DNA of 64,000 nucleotides from an uncultured Oscillospiraceae bacterium (lineage in GTDB: Bacteria; Bacillota; Clostridia; Oscillospirales; Acutalibacteraceae), in assembly GCA_902492895.1 (NCBI GenBank), contig CABUNG010000004.1, positions 51,401 through 115,400 of the forward strand, read 5' to 3'. A program made the position numbers and the translations under genes. Under the pieces are notes generated by a model. The model ran no database searches. It was not told the origin of the DNA and saw nothing but the letters and a program-made list of their open reading frames with translations. Positions 17,854 to 27,658 of the stretch are shown here, piece after piece. Each line of letters begins with the position of its first letter. The stretch's first letter is position 1.

Positions 17854-20453
17854 ACGTCTTACGCAAGGTCACTCTCAAAACCCTCCGGCGCAACCGGACC
17901 CGCACCGTCGTCACCATCATCGGCGTCATCCTATCGGCCGCCATGTTCACCGCCGTGACCACCTTCATTTCCACCATGCAGCACTTTCTTCTCGAGTCGG
18001 TTCTCGCCTCCGAAGGATCCTGGCAATCCCAGCTCACCGGTCTCCCCTACTCGTCCTTGGATCAGGTCAAAGACAACGGCAAAGTCAAGACCGTCGCCGT
18101 TCAGCAGGAAGTCGGCTATGCCGCCCTCGCGGATTCCCAGAACGATTATAAACCCTATCTCTATATTCAGAATTTCGACCCCGCATCCTTCGATCTCCTC
18201 GGCATCCGCCTCGTCAGCGGCCGGATGCCGCAGAACGCGGACGAACTCCTCGTCCCCGAGCATATTCTGACAAGCGGCGGCGTAACGGTTAAGGAAGGCG
18301 ACACGCTCACCCTGGCCGTCGGGGACCGCCTCGCCGACGACGGATCCCCTCTGACCCAGACCAATCCGTTCAATGAAGAGGAACCCGAAACGATCCGGGT
18401 GCGGGAAACCCGAACCTACACCGTTGTGGGACTCTGTTCCCGCCCGTCCTTCGAGCCGTATTCGGCGCCGGGCTTCACCGCGCTGTCGGCCCTCGACCCG
18501 GCCTCTCTTACCCCGGACACGCCGGTGATCCTGACCTGGGAAGCCCGCCGCATCCGGGACGCCGTTCCGCTGACCGAATCCTTTTTCAATACGCTTCACC
18601 CGGTTTCCGCCTCCACCCACGATTCGCTGCTCGATTTCAGCGGCAGCAGCCGCAACAGCGATTTTAACGCCGTGCTCTACAGCATGGGGGCGGTGTTGAT
18701 GCTGCTGATCCTCATCGGCTCCGTCTCCCTGATCTATAACGCCTTCGCCATCTCGGTCAGCGAACGTTCCAAGCAGTTCGGCATGCTGTCGGGTGTGGGC
18801 GCGACCTCGCGGCAGATCCGCGGCTCGGTCTTTTTTGAGGCGGGCTTCATCGGTCTGATCGGGGTGCCCATCGGGATCCTGTCGGGTATCGCCGGCATCG
18901 GCGTCACCCTGTATTTTCTGGGCGACGCGTTTGCCAGCATGAATATGGCAGGCGGCGTCGGCGCCAAATTCGAGCTGTCGGTCTCCCCGGCGGCCGTCAT
19001 CGTCGCCGCGGTGATCGCCTTCGCCACCATCCTGATCTCCGCGTACATTCCGGCCAGGCGGGCCTCCCGCGTTTCGGCCATCGAGGCCATCCGCCAGACC
19101 GGCGACGTGAAGCTCTCCTCCCGCCAGGTGAAAACCTCCCGCCTCTCCCGCAGACTTTTCGGGATGGAGGGGGATCTGGCCCTCAAAAACTTCAAGCGCA
19201 ACCGCCGCCGTTACCGGGCGACTGTTTTTTCTCTGGTCATCAGCATCGTGCTCTTCGTTTCCGCGTCCTCCTTCAGCCAGTATATGGCCTCCGGCACCGA
19301 CTCTGTGTACGGCGGATATACCTATGACGTGAGCGTCTATCCCCGTTATCCGAAGGATACCGAACGGGCGCTGCCGCTGCTGACCGGTCTGCCCGATGTG
19401 AAGGAGTATACCGTCCTCCGGGGGGCCACCGCCACCGTCCGCGTCTCCCGCGATGCGCTCTCCCCCCGTTTGCTGCAGCACAATGTACTGCAGGAAAACG
19501 ATGACGGTACTTATACCATCGAGGTGACCGTTCAAGCGCTAGGCGAGGCCTCATTCCGCGCTTATCTCAGCCGGCTGGGCCTCGATCCCGCGGCTTATCG
19601 GGACACGAGCGCCCCAAAGGGGATCGTACAGGACGCGATTCAGTATTTCCACGACGGCAAACGCCAGATCGACCGTCTGTTTGCCAAGGCGCCCTCCTCC
19701 TTGGATCTGATGAGCCAAATTCCAACCAGCGAGAACAAGGACGACGAGGTCTTCCAGCAGGATGTCACTCTTCCGCTTTCCGTCGGCACCGTCACCAGTG
19801 AAACACCTGTCGGCAGCGACGCGGCCTCCCTCTTCAACCACATTTTCGTCTATGTATCGGACGAGGTATACGATCAGACCGCTGCCAACTGGAGCAGTGC
19901 CGGACCGATACGCTTGTATTTCACTTCGGCATCCAAATCCGCGCAGTTGTCGGACGATATCCGGAAAACCCTGGCCGCAAACGGCATCGCCCAATACAGC
20001 CTGACCGATATCGCGGAGATGACCGCGATCAACCGGAACATGCTGCTGGTCGTCAATGTGTTTTCCTACGGATTCATTGTTCTCATCAGCCTGATCACCA
20101 TCGCCAACGTCCTGAACACGATCTCCACCAATATCAATCTGCGGCGGCGGGAATTTGCTATGCTCAAATCGGTGGGCATCACGCCGTCCGGATTCAACCG
20201 GATGATGAACTTCGAGTGCATATTCTACGGACTCAAGGCACTGCTCTACGGTCTGCCCCTGTCCCTCATCGCCACCTATCTCATCTATCTGTCGATGAGC
20301 CAGGGCCTCGGCATGGCCTTCACCCTGCCCTGGGTGGCCATCCTCATCGCATCGGCGAGCGTCTTCCTTGTGGTGTTCGTCACCATGATGTATTCCATGA
20401 GCAAGGTCAAGAAGGAAAACATCGTCGACGCCCTGAAAAACGAAAATCTTTAA
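17850..20453 (+). CDS. FtsX-family ABC transporter permease
   Basis: An 867-residue permease with two FtsX/MacB-type halves. An N-terminal helix (residues 18-40) precedes a large extracytoplasmic domain to about residue 270 and three helices to about residue 400. A second N-terminal helix near residue 455 starts another outside domain of about 260 residues and three final helices. The repeated NFKRNRRRYRATVFSLVIS and VTLKTLRRNRTRTVVTIIG segments show the internal duplication. This is eight helices and two outside domains, rather than the ten-helix BceB plan with one outside loop, so it belongs to the duplicated-FtsX group often found with intramembrane-sensing kinases. Substrate is unknown; antimicrobial peptides are the usual candidates. 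Confidence 0.92.
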   Translation: MNVLRKVTLKTLRRNRTRTVVTIIGVILSAAMFTAVTTFISTMQHFLLESVLASEGSWQSQLTGLPYSSLDQVKDNGKVKTVAVQQEVGYAALADSQNDYKPYLYIQNFDPASFDLLGIRLVSGRMPQNADELLVPEHILTSGGVTVKEGDTLTLAVGDRLADDGSPLTQTNPFNEEEPETIRVRETRTYTVVGLCSRPSFEPYSAPGFTALSALDPASLTPDTPVILTWEARRIRDAVPLTESFFNTLHPVSASTHDSLLDFSGSSRNSDFNAVLYSMGAVLMLLILIGSVSLIYNAFAISVSERSKQFGMLSGVGATSRQIRGSVFFEAGFIGLIGVPIGILSGIAGIGVTLYFLGDAFASMNMAGGVGAKFELSVSPAAVIVAAVIAFATILISAYIPARRASRVSAIEAIRQTGDVKLSSRQVKTSRLSRRLFGMEGDLALKNFKRNRRRYRATVFSLVISIVLFVSASSFSQYMASGTDSVYGGYTYDVSVYPRYPKDTERALPLLTGLPDVKEYTVLRGATATVRVSRDALSPRLLQHNVLQENDDGTYTIEVTVQALGEASFRAYLSRLGLDPAAYRDTSAPKGIVQDAIQYFHDGKRQIDRLFAKAPSSLDLMSQIPTSENKDDEVFQQDVTLPLSVGTVTSETPVGSDAASLFNHIFVYVSDEVYDQTAANWSSAGPIRLYFTSASKSAQLSDDIRKTLAANGIAQYSLTDIAEMTAINRNMLLVVNVFSYGFIVLISLITIANVLNTISTNINLRRREFAMLKSVGITPSGFNRMMNFECIFYGLKALLYGLPLSLIATYLIYLSMSQGLGMAFTLPWVAILIASASVFLVVFVTMMYSMSKVKKENIVDALKNENL

Positions 20454-20454
20454 A

Positions 20455-20493
20455 AAACAGGCACTGCCGAAACATCGGTAGTGCCTGTTTTCT
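20455..20493 (+). terminator. Terminator of the two-component/ABC operon
   Basis: A 15-bp near-perfect stem (AACAGGCACTGCCGA with TCGGTAGTGCCTGTT) and a T-rich tail directly after the permease stop. Confidence 0.88.
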
Positions 20494-20509
20494 TTATCCG
20501 GTTAGCATA

Positions 20510-20546
20510 AAAAGTCCCCGCAGGCTTTTCACCCTGCGGGGACTCC
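20510..20546 (-). terminator. Terminator of the GNAT gene
   Basis: AGTCCCCGCAGG/CCTGCGGGGACT stem followed by TTTTT on the minus strand, convergent with the operon terminator to its left. Confidence 0.88.
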
Positions 20547-20582
20547 TTCCCACAGAAACCCTATCCTTCCGGCGCTTTTCCT

Positions 20583-21095
20583 TTATGGGGTCTCTTTCAG
20601 CCGTGCGTAAACACAGGAATCCAGCATCCGGCCGTTTTTGTACACGCTGTTCCGGAGAATCCCCTCCAGCTCGAAGCCCGCCTTTTCGAGCGCCCTCCGC
20701 GATCCCATGTTGGCGGCAAAGGGCTCGGCGTACAGCCGCACGAGATCGAACCGCCGGAACGCCTCCTCGCTGATCCGCCGGATGGCCTCGCTCATGATCC
20801 CCTGTCCCCAGAAGGGCTCCGCCAGCCAGTACCCGATCTCGGCACTGCGGCGGTAGACGTCGCGGCCACAGAATACACCGATACTGCCCGCCGCCTTCCC
20901 TCCGATCACGATCGCGCGGGTCAGCTGCCCTTCGTCCCCTGCGGCAATGCAGCCCCGCACGTACGAAACCGCGTCCGCCTCGGTGTAAGGATGGGGAAAC
21001 ACGTCCCGCAGATTGGCCGCGATCCGGGGATTGTCCGCATATACGGCCACAGAGGGGATATCCTCCTCCCGCCATTCCCGCAAAATAAAGTCCAT
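20583..21095 (-). CDS. GNAT family acetyltransferase (RimJ/RimL type)
   Basis: A 170-residue enzyme of the Acetyltransf_3 type. Visible features are the N-terminal LREWREEDIPSVAVYADNP, the acetyl-CoA loop WGQGIMSEAIRRI (Q-x-x-G-x-G/M), and the C-terminal SRRALEKAGFELEGILRN, which is the family hallmark. Homologues acetylate ribosomal-protein N termini or small amines; the substrate here is not known. AGGAGG lies 9 bases before the ATG. It is monocistronic. Confidence 0.93.
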   Translation of the reverse strand: MDFILREWREEDIPSVAVYADNPRIAANLRDVFPHPYTEADAVSYVRGCIAAGDEGQLTRAIVIGGKAAGSIGVFCGRDVYRRSAEIGYWLAEPFWGQGIMSEAIRRISEEAFRRFDLVRLYAEPFAANMGSRRALEKAGFELEGILRNSVYKNGRMLDSCVYARLKETP

Positions 21096-21281
21096 GTCGA
21101 CCGCCTCCTGTCTTTTCTCCTATTGTAACCGCTCCGCCTCCGCCCGGCCGGACGCGCCGAGTTATTGTATTGTTTTTCTCTACAAAACCGTATACTGTCC
21201 TAAGCTCCAGGGCGATTGAGAGTTGGCGGTTTGAACCGGCTCTCACGCAAATCTCCATATAAGCTACCAATGAATGAAAGA

Positions 21282-21312
21282 AACCGGACAGACGCCGCCG
21301 CGCCTGTCCGGT
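21282..21312 (-). terminator. Terminator after putP
   Basis: AACCGGACAG/CTGTCCGGTT stem around a GC loop, then TTTCTTTC on the minus strand, just past the putP stop. Confidence 0.75.
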
Positions 21313-21316
21313 TAGA

Positions 21317-22912
21317 TCACGCCTCTTGTTCCAATTCCTCCAGCGGGGCCTTGGACGCCGCCAGATCGAATTCCCTGCCGATTTCCTCGCCGGGAGCTTT
21401 GGTCAGCAGACTGACCGCCAGAATCGCCAGGCAGGCCACCAGAAAAGCAGGCAGAAGCTCGTAAATCCCCCACAAGCCGCCGAGCGGTTTGAGCAGGAAT
21501 TTCCAGACAAACACCATGATCCCGCCGGCCAGCATGCCGCTGAGCGCTCCCGCAAGCGTCGTCCGCTTCCAGAACAGAGAGAACAGGACCACCGGGCCGA
21601 ATGTCGCGCCGAAACCCGCCCAAGCAAAGGAGACGATCTCGAAAATCGAGCTGTTCGGGTTCGAGGCGATGACCGCACCGATGACGGCGATGACGATGAC
21701 GGTTCCGCGCGCCACCCACATCGTGGTCTTATCGCTGGCTTTCTTATGGATGATCCCTTTAAAAAAGTTCTGGGAGACACTCGACGAGGCGGCCAGCAGC
21801 TGGGAATCGGCCGTGGACATGGTGGCGGCCAGAATACCGGCCAAGATGACCCCCGCGACCAGAGCCGGCAGAACGCCGCTTTTGCCCAGTACATTGGCGA
21901 TGGCGATAAAGATGGTCTCCGAGGTCGATGTGGCTTGCTTGAGCGCTTCATCGGACGCCCCGATCAGTGCGCTCCGATCGACCAGCTCGGGCAGCGCGGA
22001 AGCGCCGACGATGCCGATGACGACCGCGACAAACAGCGAAATGACCACCCAGACCGACGCAATGCGGCGGGAGGTTTTGAGCTGGCTCTCCTTGCGGATG
22101 GCCATAAAGCGCAGCAGCACGTGGGGCATGCCGAAATACCCGAGGCCCCAAGCCATCATGGAGAGGATGTTGAGTCCGCCGTAGGGGGTGCTGACACCCG
22201 TCTTCAGCGAATAGGAATCGAACATGCTCAGATAGCCCGGGATCTCTTTGGCGTTGTCCATCACAGCGCCCACGCCTCCGGCCGTGACCACGCCGAAGAT
22301 CAGGACGACGACCAGGGCACAGGACATCAGGATGCCCTGCATCAAATCGGTCGTGCTCGCGGCCAGGAACCCGCCGATGGCGGTATAAGCGACGATGACA
22401 ACAGCGCTGACGACCATGGCCGTCATATACGGGACGCCGAAGAGGCTGCTGAACAGCTTGCCGCAGGCGGCAAAGCCGGACGCCGTGTACGGAACGAAGA
22501 ATATCAGAATCACGATCGCGGACGCACACATCAGGATGCGGCGCTTATCGTGAAAGCGGTTGGAAAAAAAGTCGGGCAGGGTGATCGAGTTGTTCGCAAC
22601 GACGGTATACCGCCGCAGGCGCTTGGCCACCACCAGCCAGTTGATATAGGTGCCGACCGCAAGGCCGATCGCCGTCCATCCTGCGTCGGATATGCCCGTC
22701 AGGTAGGCGAGTCCCGGTAGCCCCATCAGCAGCCAGCTGCTCATGTCCGAGGCTTCGGCGCTCATGGCCGTCACCAGAGGATTCAGCTTCCGTCCGCCCA
22801 GATAAAAATCGTCCGCCGTCTTATTTCGCTTGGCACAGATAATGCCGATAACCAGCACCGCGGCCATGTACACGCCCATGGCGATGAGCATGCAGATCTT
22901 TTCCTGAGTCAT
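21317..22912 (-). CDS. putP: Sodium/proline symporter
   Basis: A 531-residue membrane transporter of the solute:sodium symporter family with about 13 hydrophobic helices. Typical landmarks are DFYLGGRKLNPLVTAMSAEASDMSSWLLMG in the first two helices (the sodium/proline site region) and ADSQLLAASSSVSQNF in helix 8. It imports proline with sodium, for nutrition or osmoprotection. The ATG at 22912 has GGAGGGG close upstream; 19 codons of upstream frame were removed. It follows rarA by 17 bases and may share its transcript. Confidence 0.94.
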   Translation of the reverse strand: MTQEKICMLIAMGVYMAAVLVIGIICAKRNKTADDFYLGGRKLNPLVTAMSAEASDMSSWLLMGLPGLAYLTGISDAGWTAIGLAVGTYINWLVVAKRLRRYTVVANNSITLPDFFSNRFHDKRRILMCASAIVILIFFVPYTASGFAACGKLFSSLFGVPYMTAMVVSAVVIVAYTAIGGFLAASTTDLMQGILMSCALVVVLIFGVVTAGGVGAVMDNAKEIPGYLSMFDSYSLKTGVSTPYGGLNILSMMAWGLGYFGMPHVLLRFMAIRKESQLKTSRRIASVWVVISLFVAVVIGIVGASALPELVDRSALIGASDEALKQATSTSETIFIAIANVLGKSGVLPALVAGVILAGILAATMSTADSQLLAASSSVSQNFFKGIIHKKASDKTTMWVARGTVIVIAVIGAVIASNPNSSIFEIVSFAWAGFGATFGPVVLFSLFWKRTTLAGALSGMLAGGIMVFVWKFLLKPLGGLWGIYELLPAFLVACLAILAVSLLTKAPGEEIGREFDLAASKAPLEELEQEA

Positions 22913-22929
22913 CGAACCCCTCCAAAACG

Positions 22930-24213
22930 TTATTTTTCGTTCTTTCGCCTCTTTTTCACGGTATCCCAATAGGCCTTGAAGGCCTGTTCGTTTTTATTCT
23001 CCGCGGGTACGTAATAGGTCGTCCCCTGCAGCACATCGGGCATATACTGCTGCTCCACCCAACGGTCCGGAAAACGGTGCGGATAAAGGTAATGCTGACC
23101 TTTGACCGCCGCATCCTCCCCGTCGTAATGCTTATTCTGCAGACAGCGCGGCACCGGACCGCTTTTTCCGGCCCGCACATCGTCAATGGCCGCGTGGATC
23201 GCGTCGTGGGCGGAATTGGATTTCGGCGCCGTTGCCACGAGGATCACCGCATCGGCCAGCGGAAGACAAGCTTCCGGGAGACCTACCTGCAGCGCCGCGT
23301 CCACCGCCGCCTTGACGATCGGAATAATCTGGGGATACGCCAGCCCCACGTCCTCGCAGGCACACACCATCAGACGCCGGCAGGCCGAGGGCAGATCCCC
23401 GGCTTCGAGCAGGCGCGCCAGATAATGCAGCGCCGCGTCGGGGTCGGAACCCCGCATGGATTTCTGATAGGCGGAAATGATATCGTAATGTTCGTCCCCG
23501 TCTTTGTCGTACCGCATAGCGCTGCGCTGCGCGAGCTGCCCCGCGATATCGAGGGTGACGCGGCGCGCGCCTTCCCCGTCGGGCGGCGTGGCGAGCACGC
23601 AAAGCTCCACCGCATTGAGGGCCTTACGCACGTCTCCGCCGCAGGAACGGGCAATATGCGCCGTCACCCCCTCTTCCGGGATGACCGGGGTCCCCTGTTC
23701 CTCTGCGAGAAACGCAAAGCCCCGCTCCACAGCCTTTTCCACATCGGACGGTTCCACCGCCTTGAATTCAAACACCGTGGACCGGCTGAGAATCGCGCTG
23801 TAGACATAAAAATACGGGTTCTCGGTGGTGGAGGCGATCAGGGTGATGCGGCCGTTTTCGATATGTTCCAGCAGGGTCTGCTGCTGTTTTTTGTTGAAAT
23901 ACTGGATCTCATCGAGATACAGCAGGATGCCGCCCACCCCGGCCAGGGTATCGAGCTCCTCCACCACGGCCTTGATATCGCTCGTGGAGGCCGTGGTCCC
24001 GTTGAGCTTGTGCAGACGCATATCGGTCCGCCTGGCGATGATCCCGGCGAGCGTGGTCTTCCCCACGCCGGACGGGCCGTAGAAAATCAGATTGGGGATA
24101 CGCCCCGACTCCACAATGGTGCGGAGCGCTTTTCCAGGGGCGATCAAATGCTGCTGGCCGACGATGCCGTCCAGGGAATCCGGACGCATCCGGTCGGCGA
24201 GAGGCGCCGCCAT
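22930..24213 (-). CDS. rarA: Replication-associated recombination protein A (AAA ATPase)
   Basis: A 427-residue AAA+ ATPase of the RarA/MgsA/WRNIP1 family acting at stalled replication forks. N-terminal MRPDSLDGIVGQQHLI leads to Walker A GPSGVGKTT, Walker B LLYLDEIQYF, sensor-1 ASTTENPYF and the arginine-finger region SRSTVFE. The C-terminal tetramerisation part carries DPDAALHYLARLLEAGD and the closing region KHYDGED...YLYPHRFP typical of bacterial RarA. The ATG at 24213 was chosen as the first with family-like sequence after it; 38 upstream codons look non-coding. The longer reading would overlap the esterase gene. Confidence 0.94.
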   Translation of the reverse strand: MAAPLADRMRPDSLDGIVGQQHLIAPGKALRTIVESGRIPNLIFYGPSGVGKTTLAGIIARRTDMRLHKLNGTTASTSDIKAVVEELDTLAGVGGILLYLDEIQYFNKKQQQTLLEHIENGRITLIASTTENPYFYVYSAILSRSTVFEFKAVEPSDVEKAVERGFAFLAEEQGTPVIPEEGVTAHIARSCGGDVRKALNAVELCVLATPPDGEGARRVTLDIAGQLAQRSAMRYDKDGDEHYDIISAYQKSMRGSDPDAALHYLARLLEAGDLPSACRRLMVCACEDVGLAYPQIIPIVKAAVDAALQVGLPEACLPLADAVILVATAPKSNSAHDAIHAAIDDVRAGKSGPVPRCLQNKHYDGEDAAVKGQHYLYPHRFPDRWVEQQYMPDVLQGTTYYVPAENKNEQAFKAYWDTVKKRRKNEK

Positions 24214-24254
24214 ACCACTGTTCACCCTTTCGCTCGATACCGCCGGAAGCCGGC

Positions 24255-24998
24255 TTACTCCCGAATAAACTGCAGGAACTGCCGGACGCTCCTGTCCCAA
24301 AATTCCCATTCGTGGGCTCCGGCCCATTCCTCATACACATGGGGAATGCGCAGAAATTCCAGCTGCCGGTGCAGCCGCTGGTTGTCCTCATACAAAAAGT
24401 CCGACAGCCCGCAGGTGATATACAGGGCAGGCAGCCGCCGGCCCGTCGTCACCGCCTTGGCGGTGAGCATCAGGATATCGTCCTCCGCCGCGACTTCTCC
24501 GCCGCAGACCGCCTTGATCTCCCCCGGTCCCATCAGACCGCCGGGATCCTTCAAGCGGCTGCGGATATCCACCGCACCCGAAAAACAGCCCGCCGCCGCA
24601 TAGCGGTCGGGGCAGCGCAATGCCGCTTTCAGGGCACCGTAGCCCCCCATCGACAATCCGGCTATGTAGGTGCGGGCCGGATCGTCCGTCACCCGGAAAA
24701 GCGACGCGGCCAGGCGCGGCAGCTCCTCCGTGATATAGGTAAAATACGCAGGGCCATAGGCCATATCGGTGTAAAATCCGCGCTGCACCTCGGGCATGAC
24801 GACCGCGATTCCTTCCTGATTCGCGTACCGGTCGATGTTCGTGCGGCGGACCCAGGTGGAATGGTTGTCTCCCAGCCCATGCAGCAGGTACAGAACCGGT
24901 GTGCCGCCGGATCCCTGCCCGTTCTGGGGCAGGGACACCGTGACCGTCGTTTCCATTCCCAGGGTATCCGCGCGCAGCGTTCCTTCAAACAGGGCCAT
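24255..24998 (-). CDS. Putative esterase (alpha/beta hydrolase, EstA/S-formylglutathione hydrolase-like)
   Basis: A 247-residue alpha/beta hydrolase. The oxyanion region is LYLLHGLGDNHSTW near residue 40, the nucleophile elbow is GLSMGGYGAL near residue 115, an Asp lies in ITCGLSDFLYEDN, and the catalytic His is in GAHEWEFW close to the end. There is no signal peptide, so it is cytosolic. It belongs to the esterase-D-like group that includes tributyrin esterases and acetyl-xylan/feruloyl esterases. Substrate cannot be told. GGGGAGAT precedes the ATG; it lies between glyA and rarA in the same direction. Confidence 0.92.
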   Translation of the reverse strand: MALFEGTLRADTLGMETTVTVSLPQNGQGSGGTPVLYLLHGLGDNHSTWVRRTNIDRYANQEGIAVVMPEVQRGFYTDMAYGPAYFTYITEELPRLAASLFRVTDDPARTYIAGLSMGGYGALKAALRCPDRYAAAGCFSGAVDIRSRLKDPGGLMGPGEIKAVCGGEVAAEDDILMLTAKAVTTGRRLPALYITCGLSDFLYEDNQRLHRQLEFLRIPHVYEEWAGAHEWEFWDRSVRQFLQFIRE

Positions 24999-25027
24999 CC
25001 CGCATCTCCCCTATCTCTTCCGTTTCC

Positions 25028-26281
25028 TTACTCGTAGAGAGGATACCGGCTGCACAGCTCATCCACACCCGTGCGAATGGCGTCGGCCTTACCTTCGAAA
25101 TCCGTCACGGCGTCGGCGATGAAACCGGCGATACGGTCCATATCCGCTTCGACGAGGCCGCGGCTGGTCACCGCCGGGGTGCCGAGACGCAGGCCGCTCG
25201 TAACAAACGGAGACAGCGGTTCGTCAGGGATCGTGTTTTTGTTCGCCGTAATGTACACCTCGTCGAGGCGGTGTTCGAGTTCTTTGCCGGTGATACCGGT
25301 CTCCCGCAGATCCATGAGCATCAAATGGTTGTCGGTGCCGCCCGAGACGAGCTTCATCCCGCGGGAAAGCAGGCCGGAGGCCAGCGCCTTCGCGTTCTTC
25401 ACGATCTGATCCTGATAGTCTTTAAACCGGGGATTGAGTGCCTCACCGAAGCAAACCGCCTTGGAGGCGATCACATGCATGAGCGGGCCGCCCTGGGAAC
25501 CCGGGAACACGGCCTTGTCGATCGCTTTGGCATACTCCTCCCGGCAGAGGATCAGGCCGCCGCGGGGACCCCGCAGGGTTTTGTGGGTGGTCGTGGTGAC
25601 CACTTCGCAATAGGGCACCGGGTTCATATGGTTGCCCGTGGCCACCAGACCCGCAATATGCGCCATGTCCACCATCAGCTTGGCGCCGACAGCGTCCGCG
25701 ATCTCCCGCAGCAGATCAAAACGGATTCCACGCGGATAGGCGCTCGCACCCGCCACGATCAGCTTCGGCTTGTGTTCGAGAGCCAGGGCGCGCACCGCAT
25801 CATAATCGATGAACCCCGTCTTGGGATCGACGCCGTAGGGGACGAAATTGTACAGTTTTCCCGAGAAATTCACAGGGGAACCGTGGGTCAGATGGCCGCC
25901 GTGGGCCAGATTCATACCGAGGACCGTATCGCCCGGCTCGATGAGGGCGAAATAGGCCGCCTGGTTGGCCTGGGCGCCCGAATGGGGCTGCACATTCGCG
26001 TGTTCGGCTCCGAAGAGCGTGCAGGCCCGCTGGCGGGCGATCTCCTCCACCACGTCCACTTCCTGGCATCCGCCGTAATAGCGCTTGCCCGGATAGCCTT
26101 CGGCGTACTTATTGGTCAGTACTGTTCCCATGGCCGCCATGACGGCGGGCGACACGATGTTTTCCGACGCGATGAGTTCCAGGTTGCGGCGCTGGCGGGC
26201 AAGCTCCTTCTCCATCGCGGCCCCGACCTGGGGGTCGGCGTTTTTGACAAAGCCAATGTTGTCCATCAATTCGGTGTACAT
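25028..26281 (-). CDS. glyA: Serine hydroxymethyltransferase
   Basis: A 417-residue PLP enzyme interconverting serine and glycine while charging THF with a one-carbon unit. The N-terminal RRNLELIASENIVSPAVM and NKYAEGYPGKRYYGGC segments are invariant in the family. The PLP lysine lies in TTTTHKTLRGPRGG near residue 230. AAAGGGG is 7 bases before the ATG at 26281; 21 upstream codons were discarded. It supplies methylene-THF for ThyX and connects with the cyclo-ligase found about 15 kb away. Confidence 0.97.
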   Translation of the reverse strand: MYTELMDNIGFVKNADPQVGAAMEKELARQRRNLELIASENIVSPAVMAAMGTVLTNKYAEGYPGKRYYGGCQEVDVVEEIARQRACTLFGAEHANVQPHSGAQANQAAYFALIEPGDTVLGMNLAHGGHLTHGSPVNFSGKLYNFVPYGVDPKTGFIDYDAVRALALEHKPKLIVAGASAYPRGIRFDLLREIADAVGAKLMVDMAHIAGLVATGNHMNPVPYCEVVTTTTHKTLRGPRGGLILCREEYAKAIDKAVFPGSQGGPLMHVIASKAVCFGEALNPRFKDYQDQIVKNAKALASGLLSRGMKLVSGGTDNHLMLMDLRETGITGKELEHRLDEVYITANKNTIPDEPLSPFVTSGLRLGTPAVTSRGLVEADMDRIAGFIADAVTDFEGKADAIRTGVDELCSRYPLYE

Positions 26282-26382
26282 GCACAAATCCCCTTTATAC
26301 ACAATGATAGCGTTATCATACCACCATTTCCCATGGAGGCGCAAGTCCTTTTCTCAGAATTCCGGCCGGATTCCCTGCACTT

Positions 26383-26880
26383 TCAGCCGTTTCCTTCAAG
26401 GAAACGCCGGACCGGCTGCCAACGTGCCAGCTTGTCTGCAAAGCGCATCGCCCGGGCCGGACTTGTGGAGGGCAGGATTTCCCGCCCGATCCCTGCAAAG
26501 GGATCCGGCTTTACAAGCTTCAGATAAAACGACGCGGCGTTGGCGGAATTGAAAAATAACCGCTCGATTTCGGTATGGGAGGCGGCAAAAGCCCCAAAAT
26601 CGTTGGGTTCCGGATGCCGGATAGCCGCATCGGCGCTGCCCGGCCGGTCACAGACAGCCAGCACATCCCACAACGCGATCCGCTTTTCCAGCAGAAAACG
26701 GCACCGTTTCTCGTAATCCTCCTCATACGGTTCGTTCCACAGTGCATACACGATCGGCCAAAAGGCATTGGTGCCGTAGCCGTAATACTGCCGCTTCACG
26801 AGCGACGTCTCGGACGGCATGGTGCCGAGGATCAGCACCCGGGCGTCGGGCGCGGCAATGGGTGGAAATCCCTTCGGCAT
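26383..26880 (-). CDS. DNA-deoxyinosine glycosylase (uracil-DNA glycosylase superfamily)
   Basis: A 165-residue repair glycosylase. The N-terminal VLILGTMPSETSL and NAFWPIV motifs and the C-terminal LPSTSPAR motif match the UDG family 6 (hypoxanthine-DNA glycosylase) pattern rather than Ung or MUG. It would excise deamination products from DNA in the cytosol. GGGGGAG precedes the ATG. It is divergent from nth, another base-excision repair gene, sharing a 133-base promoter region. Confidence 0.88.
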   Translation of the reverse strand: MPKGFPPIAAPDARVLILGTMPSETSLVKRQYYGYGTNAFWPIVYALWNEPYEEDYEKRCRFLLEKRIALWDVLAVCDRPGSADAAIRHPEPNDFGAFAASHTEIERLFFNSANAASFYLKLVKPDPFAGIGREILPSTSPARAMRFADKLARWQPVRRFLEGNG

Positions 26881-27013
26881 GGCTATCTCCCCCTTTCTTC
26901 CTCAATAGTATAGCGGATTGACACGATTCTGTCATCGTGATACACTGAAATTCGACCAGTTTATCCGTATTTCGGCCGGTTTTGGGCGAATTTTGACAGA
27001 AAGGAACCTGTTT

Positions 27014-27658
27014 ATGAGCAAAAAAGCCGTAGCATTGGCGGCCATCGAAGCGCTGCGGGAGCGCTATCCGGACGCCATCTGCTCCTTGACCTACACCGAT
27101 CCGCTCCAGCTTCTGATCGCCCCCCGCCTGTCCGCGCAGTGCACGGACGCGCGGGTGAATCTGGTAACGCCCGCGCTTTTTGACCGGTATCCGACTCTGG
27201 ACGACTTTGCCGACGCCTCACCCGAAGAGGTAGGCGAATACATCCGTTCCTGCGGCCTGTATAAAACCAAAGCGCGGGACATTGTGGCCATGGCCGGGAT
27301 GCTGCGGGATGTGTACCACGGTGAAATTCCCCGGACGGTGGAGGAGCTCATCAAACTGCCGGGCGTTGGCCGCAAAACGGCCAACCTCGTCTGTGGCGAC
27401 ATTTTTCATGTCCCCGGTGTCGTGGTGGCGGATACCCACTGCATCCGTATCTCCAACCGGTTGGGGCTGTGTGATACCAAAGACCCCTATAAGGTTGAGA
27501 TGCAGCTAAAAAAGCTGCTGCCTCCCGAGGAAAGCAACAGCTTTTGTCATCGTCTCGTATTGTTCGGACGAGACGTCTGCCCGGCCAGATCTCCCCATTG
27601 CGAGGCATGTCCCCTGCAGGGAGTTTGTCCCACCTTCAAGACTCAAGCGCATTCGTAA
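27014..27658 (+). CDS. nth: Endonuclease III
   Basis: A 214-residue base-excision repair glycosylase/AP lyase. The HhH motif LPGVGRKTANLV contains the catalytic Lys, ADTHCIRISNR holds the catalytic Asp, and the C-terminal cluster C-x6-C-x2-C-x5-C (CPARSPHCEACPLQGVC) binds 4Fe-4S. AAAGGAACC lies before the ATG at 27014; the longer frame upstream covers the promoter region. Its last 23 bases overlap the 3' end of the convergent membrane-protein gene. Confidence 0.95.
   Translation: MSKKAVALAAIEALRERYPDAICSLTYTDPLQLLIAPRLSAQCTDARVNLVTPALFDRYPTLDDFADASPEEVGEYIRSCGLYKTKARDIVAMAGMLRDVYHGEIPRTVEELIKLPGVGRKTANLVCGDIFHVPGVVVADTHCIRISNRLGLCDTKDPYKVEMQLKKLLPPEESNSFCHRLVLFGRDVCPARSPHCEACPLQGVCPTFKTQAHS

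Noticed and set aside
17931..19535. 534-codon minus-strand frame opposite the FtsX-type permease
   Set aside because: Low-complexity Gly/Asp/Arg-rich shadow of the real permease.
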